From the NCBI RefSeq assembly GCF_040537815.1, contig NZ_JBEWSZ010000002.1, positions 310,001-374,000 on the forward strand: a DNA stretch of 64,000 nt, in the 5' to 3' direction. The notes beneath the pieces were generated by a model. It was not told the DNA's origin. It searched no databases and saw nothing but the letters and a program-made list of their open reading frames with translations. Position 1 is the stretch's first letter. Each line of letters opens with the position of its first letter. Positions 43,438-54,547 of this stretch are shown in pieces. The DNA is from Mesorhizobium shangrilense. GTDB taxonomy: Bacteria > Pseudomonadota > Alphaproteobacteria > Rhizobiales > Rhizobiaceae. A program made the translations under genes and the position numbers.

Positions 43438-44205
43438 CTATTCAATGAGGCCCAGCCGCAGCGCCTTGGCCACGGCCTGGTTGCGGTTGACCGCGTTGAG
43501 TTTCTGGGTGGACTGGGTCAGATACTGGTTGGCGGTATGGACCGAGAGCTTCAGCAGCCGCGCGATCTCCTCGCTGGTGTTGCCGTTGGCGGTCAGCTTC
43601 AGGCATTCGAGTTCGCGCTTGGAAATCGACCGCACCCTGCCGGCGTCGCCTGGACGGATGCGCGCGACCGCGGCAAACAGCGAAAAGCAGCGCGCGTGGA
43701 TTTCGTAGAGCGTGTCCTGCCGCAAGGCGATTTCCGAACCCAGGAAGACGACCAGGCCGCACTGGCCGCGATCCGCATGGACGGGAAAGGCGATGCCGCT
43801 GGTGCCTGGCGCGAGCGGTGACATCTGCTCGGTCCAGGAAAGGTTGCGGAACACATCGGCCGAGCCGGTCAGGCCGTCATCCGTCCACCAGCGCGGTTCG
43901 GTCGACATGCCGGTGTGGCGGACGATCTCCTCGCCATTGGCGCCCGAGATGAATTTCGTCGTGACCGCAATGCCGGGATAGTCGGAATCGAGGCATGGCA
44001 CGAGGCGCGCGCGCTCGGGCGAAGGGCTGACGAAGAACAGCCCGAACGCCGAAGCGTTGATGTCGACGGCGATCCAGCGGCACCGGCGCACGGCATCGGA
44101 GATGGTGACAGCGTGGTGCGGTTCGGAACCCGGCGGAAGCGCGCCAAAGAGGTTCTGTTCGGTGGAAGGGGCTTCGGCAGCGTGCCTGACGTCAGCATGT
44201 TTCAA
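43438..44205 (-). CDS. visR: LuxR-type motility regulator VisR
   Basis: A 255-residue protein with an N-terminal autoinducer-binding-like or GAF-like domain (about 30-170) and a C-terminal LuxR helix-turn-helix: SKRELECLKLTANGNTSEEI, then LLKLSVHTANQYLTQSTQKL. In S. meliloti VisN and VisR act together as a heterodimer at the top of the flagellar cascade and activate rem. Its ATG overlaps the visN stop. It converges on the motA operon, with 80 bp between stops. Confidence 0.9.
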   Translation of the reverse strand: MKHADVRHAAEAPSTEQNLFGALPPGSEPHHAVTISDAVRRCRWIAVDINASAFGLFFVSPSPERARLVPCLDSDYPGIAVTTKFISGANGEEIVRHTGMSTEPRWWTDDGLTGSADVFRNLSWTEQMSPLAPGTSGIAFPVHADRGQCGLVVFLGSEIALRQDTLYEIHARCFSLFAAVARIRPGDAGRVRSISKRELECLKLTANGNTSEEIARLLKLSVHTANQYLTQSTQKLNAVNRNQAVAKALRLGLIE

Positions 44206-44912
44206 ATGATGCCGCTCCTGATTGCCGTCGCAATGGCCATGGCGCGGTTACTGGCCGCGAATTTCTGGATGGCGTGGGTGATGTAGCTGTTGACGGTGTT
44301 GGACGAGACGCCAAGGATGACCGCGACTTCATCTGTGGTCTTGCCTTCCGAGACCCAGAACAGGCATTCTCGTTCGCGGTCGGACAGCGGGTCCTGCATG
44401 GCGGCGGCCGCGATCAGCTGTGGAATGTGCGAGAGCGCGTAGCAGCATTTCAGCTGCGCCTTCATCAGCGCCGGCCGATCGATCCTGCCAGCCTCGGAGG
44501 CCGAAAACAGCGCGAACAGGCGCTGGCGGCCGACATTCAGCCGCAGCGAATAGATTTCCGCGTGGCCGAGCACGTCGAGAAGGCGGGCTTCCTCGCCGCT
44601 GACCAGGCCATTCGTGTCCGGCGCCCGGGCGGCCACGAACGGTGTCGGCTGGATGCCGGGTGCCGCGGTGAGCATGCCTTGGGCAAGCCCTGCGATCAGC
44701 CTCTTGCCGATCAGCTCGATGGCGTCGAAGATCCAGTTGGAAGAAACGATGCGCGCGTCGTTGCGGTCCTGGTCATGGACGATGGCGACGAGCATGTAGC
44801 TGTCGGCGCCGATGTCGGCGGCAAGCTGCATGAAAAAGCTGGTGAGGTCGCCGCGCGACGCCAGGCGCGAGCCTGATGGGTCGGACTGAAGAAGGGCGGC
44901 GGGGCTGCTCAT
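44202..44912 (-). CDS. visN: LuxR-type motility regulator VisN
   Basis: A 236-residue protein built like VisR: a sensor-like N-terminal domain and a LuxR DNA-binding domain with LSDRERECLFWVSEGKTTDE and GVSSNTVNSYITHAIQKFAA. The frame is open to 45029, but the ATG at 44912 (MSSPAALLQ) gives the normal length of about 240. It is co-transcribed with visR, which it overlaps by 4 bp. The ligand of either partner is unknown. Confidence 0.88.
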   Translation of the reverse strand: MSSPAALLQSDPSGSRLASRGDLTSFFMQLAADIGADSYMLVAIVHDQDRNDARIVSSNWIFDAIELIGKRLIAGLAQGMLTAAPGIQPTPFVAARAPDTNGLVSGEEARLLDVLGHAEIYSLRLNVGRQRLFALFSASEAGRIDRPALMKAQLKCCYALSHIPQLIAAAAMQDPLSDRERECLFWVSEGKTTDEVAVILGVSSNTVNSYITHAIQKFAASNRAMAIATAIRSGII

Positions 44913-45511
44913 TTCAATGCTTTTGGCCGGAATCGATTCTGATGACCGGATGCTGGCGTCACCAGCGGCCGAACCTGAACACGCGTTACTTTCACGAAGA
45001 CACAACTCAAGGCGCGGAGCCGCACCCAATCGGACCGAATCCTTTCAGGGAACGCGAAGCCGTCCGCGTCTGGTGCCGGAAACCCGGAACATGAGACTTT
45101 GGGTGGTTGCCGCGCCCCCCGTGGAACGGCTGATTCGGGTCTAATCTAACCCCAGTTGAATCCGACATCAAACCCGAATTGACAGAATCGAATCTCCTGG
45201 ACTCGCACCGACTCGGGAAGGCTGATTCAGGTGCCCGACGCGTTGCCGTCACGAGACAATCAATCCTGCCGCGGACGTGCCGCCCCGTCAGCTTATCGGT
45301 TGCGATAGAGCATCACGCCGCCATTCCAAGGTGCAGGGGTGCGCTTCAAGACTTTTGAAATTGCCTGTTGTGCTGCCCGAAATCGATTCCGGTTTGCGGG
45401 CCGATGCTATAGTTTCCGGCCGCCGTAGCGGCGGGGAATCGTTGCGGTTTGCATGGTTTGGAGCGAGATCGGCTGCGTTGAGGCGCGGCCATCGGCATGG
45501 GGTTTTTGACG
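44913..45511. other. Intergenic region upstream of visN; no gene seen
   Basis: About 600 bp without a convincing coding sequence. It must hold the visN promoter and the promoter of the TMEM43-like gene. The word GGCTGATTC occurs twice in the same orientation, near 45128 and 45220. No Rem-box-like element was found here, which fits visNR being upstream of rem in the cascade. Confidence 0.5.
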
Positions 45512-46705
45512 ATGAGTGATTCATTTCGCGAGGTGACATCCGTCTCGTGGTTCGGGCGGATCAAGCGTGCGGTCGGCGGCGTGTTCGTGGGGTTGCTGCT
45601 GATCGCGCTGATGGTGGTCGGGCTGTTCTGGAACGAGGGGCGCGCGGTACAGACGGCGCGCTCGCTGGCGGAGGGCGCCGGCGCCGTTGTCTCGGTCGAT
45701 GCCGGCAGCGTCGATGCCGCCAATGACGGCAGGCTGGTCCACGCCACTGGCACCGTGATGGCAAGCAGCGGCCTTTCCGATCCGGATTTCGGCATCTCGG
45801 CGCAAGGGCTGAGGCTGTCGCGCGGCGTCGAGATGTACCAGTGGAAGGAAGAGCAGAAATCCGAGACCACCAACAAGCTTGGGGGCGGCGAGGAAACGGT
45901 GACCACCTACAGCTATTCGAAGGGGTGGGACGACCAGCCGATCGCGTCCTCGGGATTCAAAAAGCCGGACGGCCATGAAAATCCGCCGATGCAGATCAGG
46001 GGCAGGCAGTTCCAGATTCCGTCGGGCAAGCTTGGCGCCTTCACGCTCGATCAGCCCGTGCTGGACCAGATCGAAGGCGACGAGGCGTTTGCGCTTTCGC
46101 CGGACCAGGCGGCTGCCATCGGCGGCGCCTATTCGGGAAACAAGCAGGTCAACGTCGTCGACGGCAAGATCTATCTCGGCGCCGACACCACGTCGCCGGC
46201 GATCGGTGACTATCGCATCGGCTACGAACTGGCACCGCTCGGCGTGGTCAGCGTCATCGGGCGCCAGAGCGGCAGCCAGTTCGCGCCCTACCAGACGGCG
46301 GCCGGCGACCCGTTGCTGATGGTGGATAGGGGTGCCGTGCCGGCACAGAAGATGTTCGCCGACGCGGTCAGCGAAAACACGCTGATCACCTGGCTGCTGC
46401 GCGCCGCCGGCCTGTTGTTGCTGACGATCGGCTTTGCCCTGTTCCTCAGCCCGATCGGCGTGATCCTCGACGTCATCCCGTTCCTTGGCAGCGTCGCGCG
46501 GATGGGAACCGGCATCATCGCCTTCTTCCTGGCGATCCTGGTCGGCACCACGACGATCGCCATCGCCTGGTTCTGGTACCGGCCGGTTCTGGCGGCGGGC
46601 ATCCTGGCGGCGGGTGTCATCGCGGCGGCCGCCGTCTACTATCTTGGGCGGTCCCGCAAGGCGGCGGCGCCGATGTCCATGCCGAGCACCGGCGCCGCGA
46701 CCTGA
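45512..46705 (+). CDS. TMEM43-family membrane protein
   Basis: A 397-residue protein with one N-terminal helix (about 17-37, followed by FWNEGRAVQTARSLAEG), a large extracytoplasmic domain (about 45-290) and four C-terminal helices (about 295-385). This is the layout of the TMEM43/LUMA family, and the motif NEGRAVQTARSL after the first helix is typical. Bacterial members are uncharacterised. An in-frame ATG at 45497 is possible. It stands alone between visN and the polyamine genes, with no functional tie to either. Confidence 0.82.
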   Translation: MSDSFREVTSVSWFGRIKRAVGGVFVGLLLIALMVVGLFWNEGRAVQTARSLAEGAGAVVSVDAGSVDAANDGRLVHATGTVMASSGLSDPDFGISAQGLRLSRGVEMYQWKEEQKSETTNKLGGGEETVTTYSYSKGWDDQPIASSGFKKPDGHENPPMQIRGRQFQIPSGKLGAFTLDQPVLDQIEGDEAFALSPDQAAAIGGAYSGNKQVNVVDGKIYLGADTTSPAIGDYRIGYELAPLGVVSVIGRQSGSQFAPYQTAAGDPLLMVDRGAVPAQKMFADAVSENTLITWLLRAAGLLLLTIGFALFLSPIGVILDVIPFLGSVARMGTGIIAFFLAILVGTTTIAIAWFWYRPVLAAGILAAGVIAAAAVYYLGRSRKAAAPMSMPSTGAAT

Positions 46706-46779
46706 TCTGCGAAAAAGGGTGGCCATGCCGCCGCCCTTTGCTCGGTACGTTGCCCCGAAATACCGATGGGTGGCGAGCC

Positions 46780-47811
<1,032 letters not shown>

Positions 47812-47834
47812 AAAATTCCTCTCGAAGTGCGAAA

Positions 47835-48488
47835 TCAGTCAAGATTGAGATAGGGGTTCACAAGAGCAAGCCACATGGTTTCCACATCGTCCTCGATGAG
47901 GTCGAATGTCCTGCGATCTTTTTTCAGCCCAACGAGCCGACAGGCGTGCCCGACTTCCATCATCACCACGCCGAGACGGCTGGCGACCTTGTCATCGAGA
48001 GCCGGGTTCACATGCTGCAGCCATGCGGCGTAGAGCGCGATGATCTGTTCGTCATATTCGTTCTGGATCGGCCGGAGGTCGGCGTTGCCGGATATGGCCT
48101 CGATGACCGGCATCAGCGTGGCGTTGTCAAGATAAAGCCTGGACGTGTCGATGAAGAGCTTGCGTACTTCGTGGCGGAACTCTTCGCGGTTGGTTGGCGG
48201 GGCCACCTTGATGCGCTTCTCGATCACCTCTGGGAAGGATGACAGCCAGCGCCTGGCGAGGTCCAGAAGAATGGCTTCCTTGTTGGGAAAGTACTGGTAG
48301 ACCGAACCGACCGACAAGCCCGCGCGCTGGGCAATGGCAAGTGTCGTCGGCGTCCTGGTTCCTTGCTCCCGCGTCAGGATCAGCGCCGCGTCAAGAATCC
48401 TGTCGACCACCTTGCTTGACCGTTGTTGCCGCGGCTGCTTGCGCGGTTCGAGCGCTATCCTGGTTTTGCGGTCGAGACTGCGCTTCAC
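47835..48488 (-). CDS. TetR-family transcriptional regulator
   Basis: A regulator of about 217 residues with the TetR helix-turn-helix TTLAIAQRAGLSVGSVYQYF (near residue 45) and a helical ligand-binding domain. The frame is open to 48593, but GAGGAT lies 8 bp before the GTG at 48488 (VKRSLDRKTR), and TetR proteins rarely have long N-terminal extensions. It is co-oriented with the deacetylase-family gene and divergent from the amidohydrolase gene at 48749, so it may control both. The ligand may be a polyamine or amide. Confidence 0.85.
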   Translation of the reverse strand: MKRSLDRKTRIALEPRKQPRQQRSSKVVDRILDAALILTREQGTRTPTTLAIAQRAGLSVGSVYQYFPNKEAILLDLARRWLSSFPEVIEKRIKVAPPTNREEFRHEVRKLFIDTSRLYLDNATLMPVIEAISGNADLRPIQNEYDEQIIALYAAWLQHVNPALDDKVASRLGVVMMEVGHACRLVGLKKDRRTFDLIEDDVETMWLALVNPYLNLD

Positions 48489-48748
48489 TGCTTGATATCC
48501 TCGTTCCCCGCCTGGTCTCAACACAAGGGCAGGGTGCTGTCCACAATACATTCCAAATACCGCATGTTGACAAACGCGAATGATTAGTCGCATTCTTTAT
48601 CCACGCTGTCTTCAGGGATAACAAGGGGAATTTCGAAGACAGCGCACTGGTTCAATTTTTTGTCTCATGGCGCCATTCCCGGTGGAACGGCAGGTCGTTG
48701 GACACAGGGTTGTCAGTCCCAGTCAGTCGTCAAAAGCGCGGAGTCGCG

Positions 48749-50428
48749 ATGTCTGTCACAGGTGCGGGTCACTATGCGGATCTGATCGTCATCAACGGTC
48801 ACGTGCTGACCATGGACGATGACAATCCCGCTACCGAGGCCGTTGCCGTCAAGGACGGCGCCATCATGGCCGTTGGCAGCCGCGCCTCCATCGAAGAGCT
48901 CAAGGGACCGGCCACCAAGGCCATCGACGCCAAGGGCGGTTCGGTGGTCCCGGGCTTCATCGAAGCCCACATGCATCTGTTTTCGGGCGCGGCCGAACTT
49001 GCCCATCTTCAGCTTGCCGGGGTTCATGGCTTCGAAGCGCTGCAAAAGGCCATACGCGATTACGCGCCAAAGCGGCCGGATGCGAAGATGCTGGTAGGCC
49101 AGGGTGTCGACTATACCGTGCTTGGCGACGAGCGGGTGACGCGTCACCATCTCGACAGGATACTGCCGGACCGGCCTTTCGTCATGGCCGCTCCCGACCA
49201 TCACACAATGTGGGCCAACACCAAGGCGCTGGAAATGGCCGGCATTCTACATGGCCGCACGCTTGGTCCGGGCAACGAGATCGTCATGGGTGACGATGGC
49301 CTGGCCGCCGGCGAACTGCGCGAGGGCGAGGCCTTCGGCCCGGTGCTCGACCTTGCCGGCGAAAGCCGGGTGCGGCTGGGGCTGTCGACCGGCGGCGAGC
49401 CGGACCCAATGCCGACGCCGGCAGAGCGTGCCGCCGACCGCGACATCATGCGGCGTGGCCTTGCCTGGTGCGCGCGCCACGGCATCACCTCGATCCAGAA
49501 CATGGACGGCAATCTCTATCAGCTTGAACTGCTGGCCGAGATCGAAGCCGAGGAGGGCTTGCCCTGCCGCGTCCAGATACCGTTCCACTACAAGAATTTC
49601 ATGACGCTCGACATGCTGGAGAAGGCGTCCGACATGGCCAAGCGCTACGACAGCGAATGGCTGTCGTCGGGCATGGTCAAGGTGTTTTATGACGGCGTGC
49701 TGGATTCCTGGACGGCCGTCATGGTCGAACCTTATGCGGACCGTCCGGACTGGGTGGGCGAGCCGCTGTTCACGCCGCAGCAGTTCATCGACCTAGCCGT
49801 TGCCATCGACAAGCGCGGGCTTCAGATCGCCGTTCACTCGATCGGCGATGGCGCGGTACGCGCTGTCCTCGATGGTTATGAGGCGGCGCAAAAGGCCAAT
49901 GGCAAGCGCGACAGCCGGCATCGGGTCGAGCATATCGAAGTCACCACGACCGCCGACGTGCCGCGTTTCGCCGAACTCGGCGTCATCGCGTCGATGCAGC
50001 CGCCGCACCCGCCAGGCGCCATGGACTTTCCGCTGGAGCCGACCGTGTCGCGCATCGGGCCGGCGCGTTGGCCGCTGAGCTATGCCTGGCGGACGCTGAA
50101 GGATGCCGGCGCGCATGTCGTCTTCGCTTCGGACTGGCCGGTGTCGCCGATCGATCCGATCCTGGGCATCCGGGCGGCAGTGCTGCGCAAGCCGTGGGCG
50201 CAGAGCGATCCGGACCAGAGTTTCTCGGTTCGTGAGTCGTTGGCGGCCTATACCGTCGAGGGCGCCTATGCCGAATTCATGGAGCATCGCAAGGGCGTGC
50301 TGAAGCCCGGATACATGGCCGATCTGGTGGTGCTGTCGGCCGACATCGAGGCAATCGACCCCGAGATGATTCATCATGTGCGATCGCAGATCACGATCTG
50401 TGGCGGCAAAGTCACCTATCAGGCTTGA
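48749..50428 (+). CDS. YtcJ-like metal-dependent amidohydrolase
   Basis: A 559-residue amidohydrolase. The N-terminal ADLIVINGHVLTMDDDNP is the composite beta domain. The metal motif FIEAHMHL has the HxH pair, and VHSIGDGA and HRVEHIEV carry further His ligands. The C-terminal YMADLVVLSADIE closes the fold. YtcJ/LAF3-like enzymes of this size hydrolyse amides or related bonds with mostly unknown substrates. GGAG before the ATG at 48749 is preferred over the ATG at 48698. It precedes potABCD by 122 bp on the same strand. Confidence 0.87.
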   Translation: MSVTGAGHYADLIVINGHVLTMDDDNPATEAVAVKDGAIMAVGSRASIEELKGPATKAIDAKGGSVVPGFIEAHMHLFSGAAELAHLQLAGVHGFEALQKAIRDYAPKRPDAKMLVGQGVDYTVLGDERVTRHHLDRILPDRPFVMAAPDHHTMWANTKALEMAGILHGRTLGPGNEIVMGDDGLAAGELREGEAFGPVLDLAGESRVRLGLSTGGEPDPMPTPAERAADRDIMRRGLAWCARHGITSIQNMDGNLYQLELLAEIEAEEGLPCRVQIPFHYKNFMTLDMLEKASDMAKRYDSEWLSSGMVKVFYDGVLDSWTAVMVEPYADRPDWVGEPLFTPQQFIDLAVAIDKRGLQIAVHSIGDGAVRAVLDGYEAAQKANGKRDSRHRVEHIEVTTTADVPRFAELGVIASMQPPHPPGAMDFPLEPTVSRIGPARWPLSYAWRTLKDAGAHVVFASDWPVSPIDPILGIRAAVLRKPWAQSDPDQSFSVRESLAAYTVEGAYAEFMEHRKGVLKPGYMADLVVLSADIEAIDPEMIHHVRSQITICGGKVTYQA

Positions 50429-50550
50429 TGGCGGCGGGGGCTTGCTTTCTCGATTGGGATCGGCTGAGGTGGTCGGGCTGACCAGCTTTCGGGAACAATC
50501 AAACAACAATCAGACCTGCCCCCAACGGCAGGCTAAACAATGGGGTAATC

Positions 50551-51651
50551 GTGCCGGATCAACCGGGTAAGAATGCAATTGAAGTTCGTGGCGTCCGCAA
50601 GGTGTTCGGCACCGGCGAGGCGCAAGTGGCGGCTCTCGACACGGTTTCGGTGTCGATCCGCGAGAACGAGTTCTTCACGCTGCTCGGACCTTCCGGGTGT
50701 GGAAAGACGACTCTGCTCAGGCTGATTGCCGGCTTCGACTTTCCAAGTGCGGGCGAAATCCTGCTCCATGGTCAGGACATCGCCGTGCTGCCGCCATTCA
50801 AGCGGCCGGTCAACACCGTTTTCCAGTCCTACGCGCTGTTCCCGCACATGACGGTGGCCGAGAATATCGGCTTCGGTCTGGAGATGCTGGGCAAGCCGAA
50901 GGCCGAGATCAAGGCGCGTGTCGCCGAGATGCTGAAGCTGGTCAAGATGGAAGCACTGGCAGCTCGCCGCACCAGCCAGATCTCCGGCGGTCAGCAGCAG
51001 CGCGTGGCGCTTGCCCGGGCGCTGGCGCCGCAGCCGAAGGTGCTGCTGCTCGACGAACCGCTGTCGGCGCTCGACTACAAGCTGCGCAAGGACATGCAGA
51101 TCGAGCTGAAGCGCCTGCAGCACGAGACCGGCATCACCTTCATCTTCGTCACCCACGACCAGGAAGAAGCGCTGACGATGTCGGACCGCATCGCGGTGAT
51201 GTCGTCGGGCAAGATCCTGCAGGTCGGCTCGCCGCGCGACATCTACGACCGGCCGGCCGAGCGGTTCGTCGCCGACTTCATCGGTGAATCGAACTTCCTC
51301 AAGGCCGATGTGGTCGGCGTGTCGGTTGGCAAAGCGACGGTGAAACTGTCATCGGGCGTGGAAATCCCAGCCTCGCTGCCGGATGGCTTTACCCCGAACG
51401 GCAAGGTCACCATCGTCGTGCGCCCCGAACATGCGCAGTTGAGCGCGACCAGTTCCAGAGCCTCGCTTTCCGGCACGGTCGAGAATGTCGTCTATCTGGG
51501 GACCGACACCCATTTCCATCTTCGCCTTGATGATGGCGAACCGTTCATCGTGCGGCGGCAAAACAGCCGCGGCGTCGGCGACGGGATCGTGCAGGGTGGC
51601 AAGGTCGGCATCCTCATCGGTGGTGACGCCGCCCAGGTCCTGAAGGATTGA
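50551..51651 (+). CDS. potA: Spermidine/putrescine-type ABC transporter ATP-binding protein
   Basis: A 366-residue ATPase starting with GTG. Walker A is GPSGCGKTT (46-54), the signature motif is [15 protein letters not shown], Walker B is [12 protein letters not shown], and the switch His is in [11 protein letters not shown]-terminal TOBE-like domain (about 280-360) completes the PotA form. It powers the importer formed with the following permeases. Substrate range is inferred from the neighbouring PotD-like proteins and may be putrescine, spermidine or a related amine. Its stop shares one base with the next start. Confidence 0.93.
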   Translation: MPDQPGKNAIEVRGVRKVFGTGEAQVAALDTVSVSIRENEFFTLLGPSGCGKTTLLRLIAGFDFPSAGEILLHGQDIAVLPPFKRPVNTVFQSYALFPHMTVAENIGFGLEMLGKPKAEIKARVAEMLKLVKMEALAARRTSQISGGQQQRVALARALAPQPKVLLLDEPLSALDYKLRKDMQIELKRLQHETGITFIFVTHDQEEALTMSDRIAVMSSGKILQVGSPRDIYDRPAERFVADFIGESNFLKADVVGVSVGKATVKLSSGVEIPASLPDGFTPNGKVTIVVRPEHAQLSATSSRASLSGTVENVVYLGTDTHFHLRLDDGEPFIVRRQNSRGVGDGIVQGGKVGILIGGDAAQVLKD

Positions 51652-52574
51652 TGATGGCGACCGCAGAGGAAGTCGCCAAAGCGGCGGAGCGGCGGGACAT
51701 TCGTGACCGCTGGTTCCTGTCGGCGCCGGCGCTGTTGATCATTTTCCTGGCGGCGACCGGCCCGCTGCTGATCGTGCTGGTCTATTCGTTCCTGACGCCG
51801 GGCGCCTATGGCGACGTGAAGTGGCAATTCTCGACCGACGCCTGGACATCGGTGTTGCTGGAACGCGACATTTTCGACGATACGCTTTCGCTCGCGGCGG
51901 CGCACGTCACCATCTTCCTGCGCTCGATCAAGCTTGCCGTCGTGACCACGATCGCCACTTTGGCGCTTGGGTTCCCGACCGCCTATTTCATGGCGACACG
52001 CAGCGAAAAGACACGCGATCTCTGGCTGTTCCTGATCACCATTCCGTTCTGGACCAACCTTCTGATCCGTACCTTCGCGGTGCTGCAGATCATCCGCAAT
52101 GAAGGCATCATCAACACGATCCTGCTCAAGCTCGGCATCATCTCGGCGCCGATCCAGATCCTCTACACCGACACGGCGATCCTCATCGGAATGGCCTATG
52201 TCTATCTGCCGCTGATGGTGCTGCCGATCTACGCCAGCATGGAGAAGCTCGATTTCCGGCTGGTGGAAGCCGGCTATGATCTCTACGCGACGCGCTTCAA
52301 GGTGCTGCGGAAGATCATCTTCCCGCTGGTCAAACCCGGCGTCATCGCGGGCTCGATCCTTGTCTTCATTCCCGCGCTTGGCGCCTATGTGACGCCGAGC
52401 GTGCTGGGCGGCGGCAAGAACATGATGCTGTCCAACCTGATCGAGTTGCAGTTCGGCCAGGGTCGAAACTGGCCACTGGGTTCAGCGCTGTCGATCACCG
52501 TCATGCTCATCGTCATGGTGGCGCTGCTTGCCTATGTGCGCAATGCCGGAAAGTCGGGGGTGCGTCATGGCTAG
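51651..52574 (+). CDS. potB: Polyamine-type ABC transporter permease, PotB-like
   Basis: A 307-residue permease with six membrane helices. The EAA loop is KLDFRLVEAGYDLYATRFKV, which contacts the ATPase. Its N-terminal tail is cytoplasmic. The first ATG at 51651 overlaps the potA stop (TGATG), and a second follows 3 bp later. It overlaps the next permease gene by 8 bp, typical of a tightly coupled pot operon. Confidence 0.92.
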   Translation: MMATAEEVAKAAERRDIRDRWFLSAPALLIIFLAATGPLLIVLVYSFLTPGAYGDVKWQFSTDAWTSVLLERDIFDDTLSLAAAHVTIFLRSIKLAVVTTIATLALGFPTAYFMATRSEKTRDLWLFLITIPFWTNLLIRTFAVLQIIRNEGIINTILLKLGIISAPIQILYTDTAILIGMAYVYLPLMVLPIYASMEKLDFRLVEAGYDLYATRFKVLRKIIFPLVKPGVIAGSILVFIPALGAYVTPSVLGGGKNMMLSNLIELQFGQGRNWPLGSALSITVMLIVMVALLAYVRNAGKSGVRHG

Positions 52575-53367
52575 CAACTTCTCCATCAAGCATCAGCCGG
52601 GGTTTACGGCGATCGCGGCGACCTGTTTCGTGGTGCTCTATCTGCCGATCCTCGTGCTGGTCGTCTACGCCTTCAACGCGGCAAGCTCGACGTCGGAATG
52701 GGGCGGGTTTTCGCTGAGATGGTTCCAGTCGGCATGGCAGAACACGCAGGTCATCGACGCGACGCTGCGCTCCTTCCAGATCGGCGCCATCGCCGCGACG
52801 CTTGCCACGATCTGCGCCACCATGGCCGCACTCGCCACCACGCGCACCGCCTCCTATCCGGGCCTCACCTTCAAATACGCGGCGATCAACCAGCCACTGA
52901 TGGTGCCCGAGATCGTCACCGGCGTGGCGCTGCTGATCTTCTTCTCGCGCATCAAGATCTTCACCGGCTATTCCGGCCTGGGCTACCTGATCGCCGCGCA
53001 CACGGCGTTCTGCATTCCGTTCGCCTATCTGCCGATCCGGGCGCGGCTGGAGAATATGGACCTGACGCTGGAGCGCGCCGCCGCCGATCTCTACGCGACG
53101 CCGTGGAAGACCTTCCGCCGCATCACGCTGCCGCTGCTGTGGCCGGGCATCCTTGCCGGGCTGATGCTGGCCTTCGTCATCTCGCTCGATGATGTCGTCA
53201 TCACCGAGTTCGTCAAGTCCGGCGGCCAGGACACGCTGCCCACCTACATGCTCGGCCAGATACGCCGCGGCATAACACCCGAGATCAACGCGATATCGAC
53301 CGCCTTCCTGCTGCTCTCGGTCGCAATCGTCACGTTGTTTTTCTTCATCAGCAGGAAACGAGACTGA
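52567..53367 (+). CDS. potC: Polyamine-type ABC transporter permease, PotC-like
   Basis: A 266-residue permease with six membrane helices and the EAA loop NMDLTLERAAADLYATPWKT. The start at 52567 (MASNFSIKHQ) lies inside the end of potB. It forms the channel with PotB in the inner membrane. It is followed 22 bp later by the first substrate-binding protein gene. Confidence 0.92.
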   Translation: MASNFSIKHQPGFTAIAATCFVVLYLPILVLVVYAFNAASSTSEWGGFSLRWFQSAWQNTQVIDATLRSFQIGAIAATLATICATMAALATTRTASYPGLTFKYAAINQPLMVPEIVTGVALLIFFSRIKIFTGYSGLGYLIAAHTAFCIPFAYLPIRARLENMDLTLERAAADLYATPWKTFRRITLPLLWPGILAGLMLAFVISLDDVVITEFVKSGGQDTLPTYMLGQIRRGITPEINAISTAFLLLSVAIVTLFFFISRKRD

Positions 53368-53389
53368 ACCGACAATGGGAGCCAAAAAC

Positions 53390-54424
53390 ATGAACTGGAA
53401 GACAACAGCAACCGCCATGGGGTTGGCGTTGCTCGCGACGACGGGCCTCGCCCGCGCCGATGGCGTGCTGAACATCTACAATTGGGGCAACTACACCAGC
53501 CCCGATGTGATCAAGAAGTTCGAGGCCAAGTACAACATCAAGGTCACGATCACCGACTACGACTCGAACGACACCGCGCTCGCCAAGGTCCGCCAGGGCG
53601 GCACCGGCTTCGACATCGCGGTGCCCTCGCAGACCTACATCCCGATCTGGATCAAGGAAGGCCTCGTCCAGGAGACCGATCCGGGCAAGATGGAGAACGC
53701 CAAGAACATTGCGCCCGAGTGGGCCAATCCCGATTTCGACCCAGGCCGCAAATACAGCGTTCCGTGGGCCTGGGGCACGATCGGCGTCGTCGTCAACACC
53801 GACGCCTACAAGGGCCCGGCCAACACCTGGGGTATCGTCTTCAACACGCCGGACGAGCTGAAGGGCAAGGTCAACGTCGTTCCCGAGATGGGCGATGTGA
53901 TGTTCGCCGCGATCAAGTATGTCGGCGGCCAGCAGTGCACCGACGACAAGGCGGTGCTGAAGAAGGTGCGTGACCTCCTGGTCGCGGCCAAGCCGAACTG
54001 GATCGCCATGGAATACAACACCATCGAGAAGATGGGCGCCGGCGACTTCAAGGCGACCAGCGACTGGAACGGCTCGGCGCTGCGCCAGCGCCTGGCCAAT
54101 CCGGCCATCCACTTCAACTACCCGAAGGAAGGCTATGGCCTGTGGAGCGACAACGTGGTCGTTCTGAAGGAAGCCAAGAACGTCGAGAATGCCAAGCTGT
54201 TCCAGAACTTCATCATGGATCCGGAAAACGCGGCGGGTCTCTCGGCCTTCCATCGTTACGCCAACGCCATCAGCGGTTCGGACAAGTTCATGCCGGCCGA
54301 CATGAAGGATGCGCCGGAAGTTGTCATTCCGGCCGAAGACAAGCCGCTTGGCGAGTTGCAAAAGATGTGCCCGCCGGAAACCCAGGAACTCTACACCAAG
54401 ATCTGGACTGAGCTGCAGAAGTAA
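53390..54424 (+). CDS. potD: Polyamine-type ABC transporter periplasmic binding protein, first copy
   Basis: A 344-residue protein with a signal peptide (MNWKTTATAMGLALLATTGL, cleavage near LARADG) followed by LNIYNWGNYTSPDVIKKFEA, the PotD/PotF start. The second ATG of the frame is preferred because GGGAG lies 7 bp before it. It delivers the substrate to PotABC. About three quarters of the residues look identical to the next gene's product, judged by eye. A long hairpin follows the gene. Confidence 0.93.
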   Translation: MNWKTTATAMGLALLATTGLARADGVLNIYNWGNYTSPDVIKKFEAKYNIKVTITDYDSNDTALAKVRQGGTGFDIAVPSQTYIPIWIKEGLVQETDPGKMENAKNIAPEWANPDFDPGRKYSVPWAWGTIGVVVNTDAYKGPANTWGIVFNTPDELKGKVNVVPEMGDVMFAAIKYVGGQQCTDDKAVLKKVRDLLVAAKPNWIAMEYNTIEKMGAGDFKATSDWNGSALRQRLANPAIHFNYPKEGYGLWSDNVVVLKEAKNVENAKLFQNFIMDPENAAGLSAFHRYANAISGSDKFMPADMKDAPEVVIPAEDKPLGELQKMCPPETQELYTKIWTELQK

Positions 54425-54455
54425 GCTTCACGCTGCTTTAGCAGACGTCATCGCG

Positions 54456-54483
54456 GCCGGGGTCGATTGAAATCGATCCCGGC
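54456..54483 (+). terminator. Long stem-loop between the two potD genes
   Basis: GCCGGGGTCGATT (54456-54468) pairs with AATCGATCCCGGC (54471-54483), 12 of 13 positions. GTTTTATC follows after about 10 bases. It could partly terminate transcription or protect the upstream potABCD mRNA. Confidence 0.55.
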
Positions 54484-54547
54484 TGTCACTAACGTTTTAT
54501 CTTCACATTGCAGAAGAAGACGTCACAGGTAGAAAGGGAATATTGCC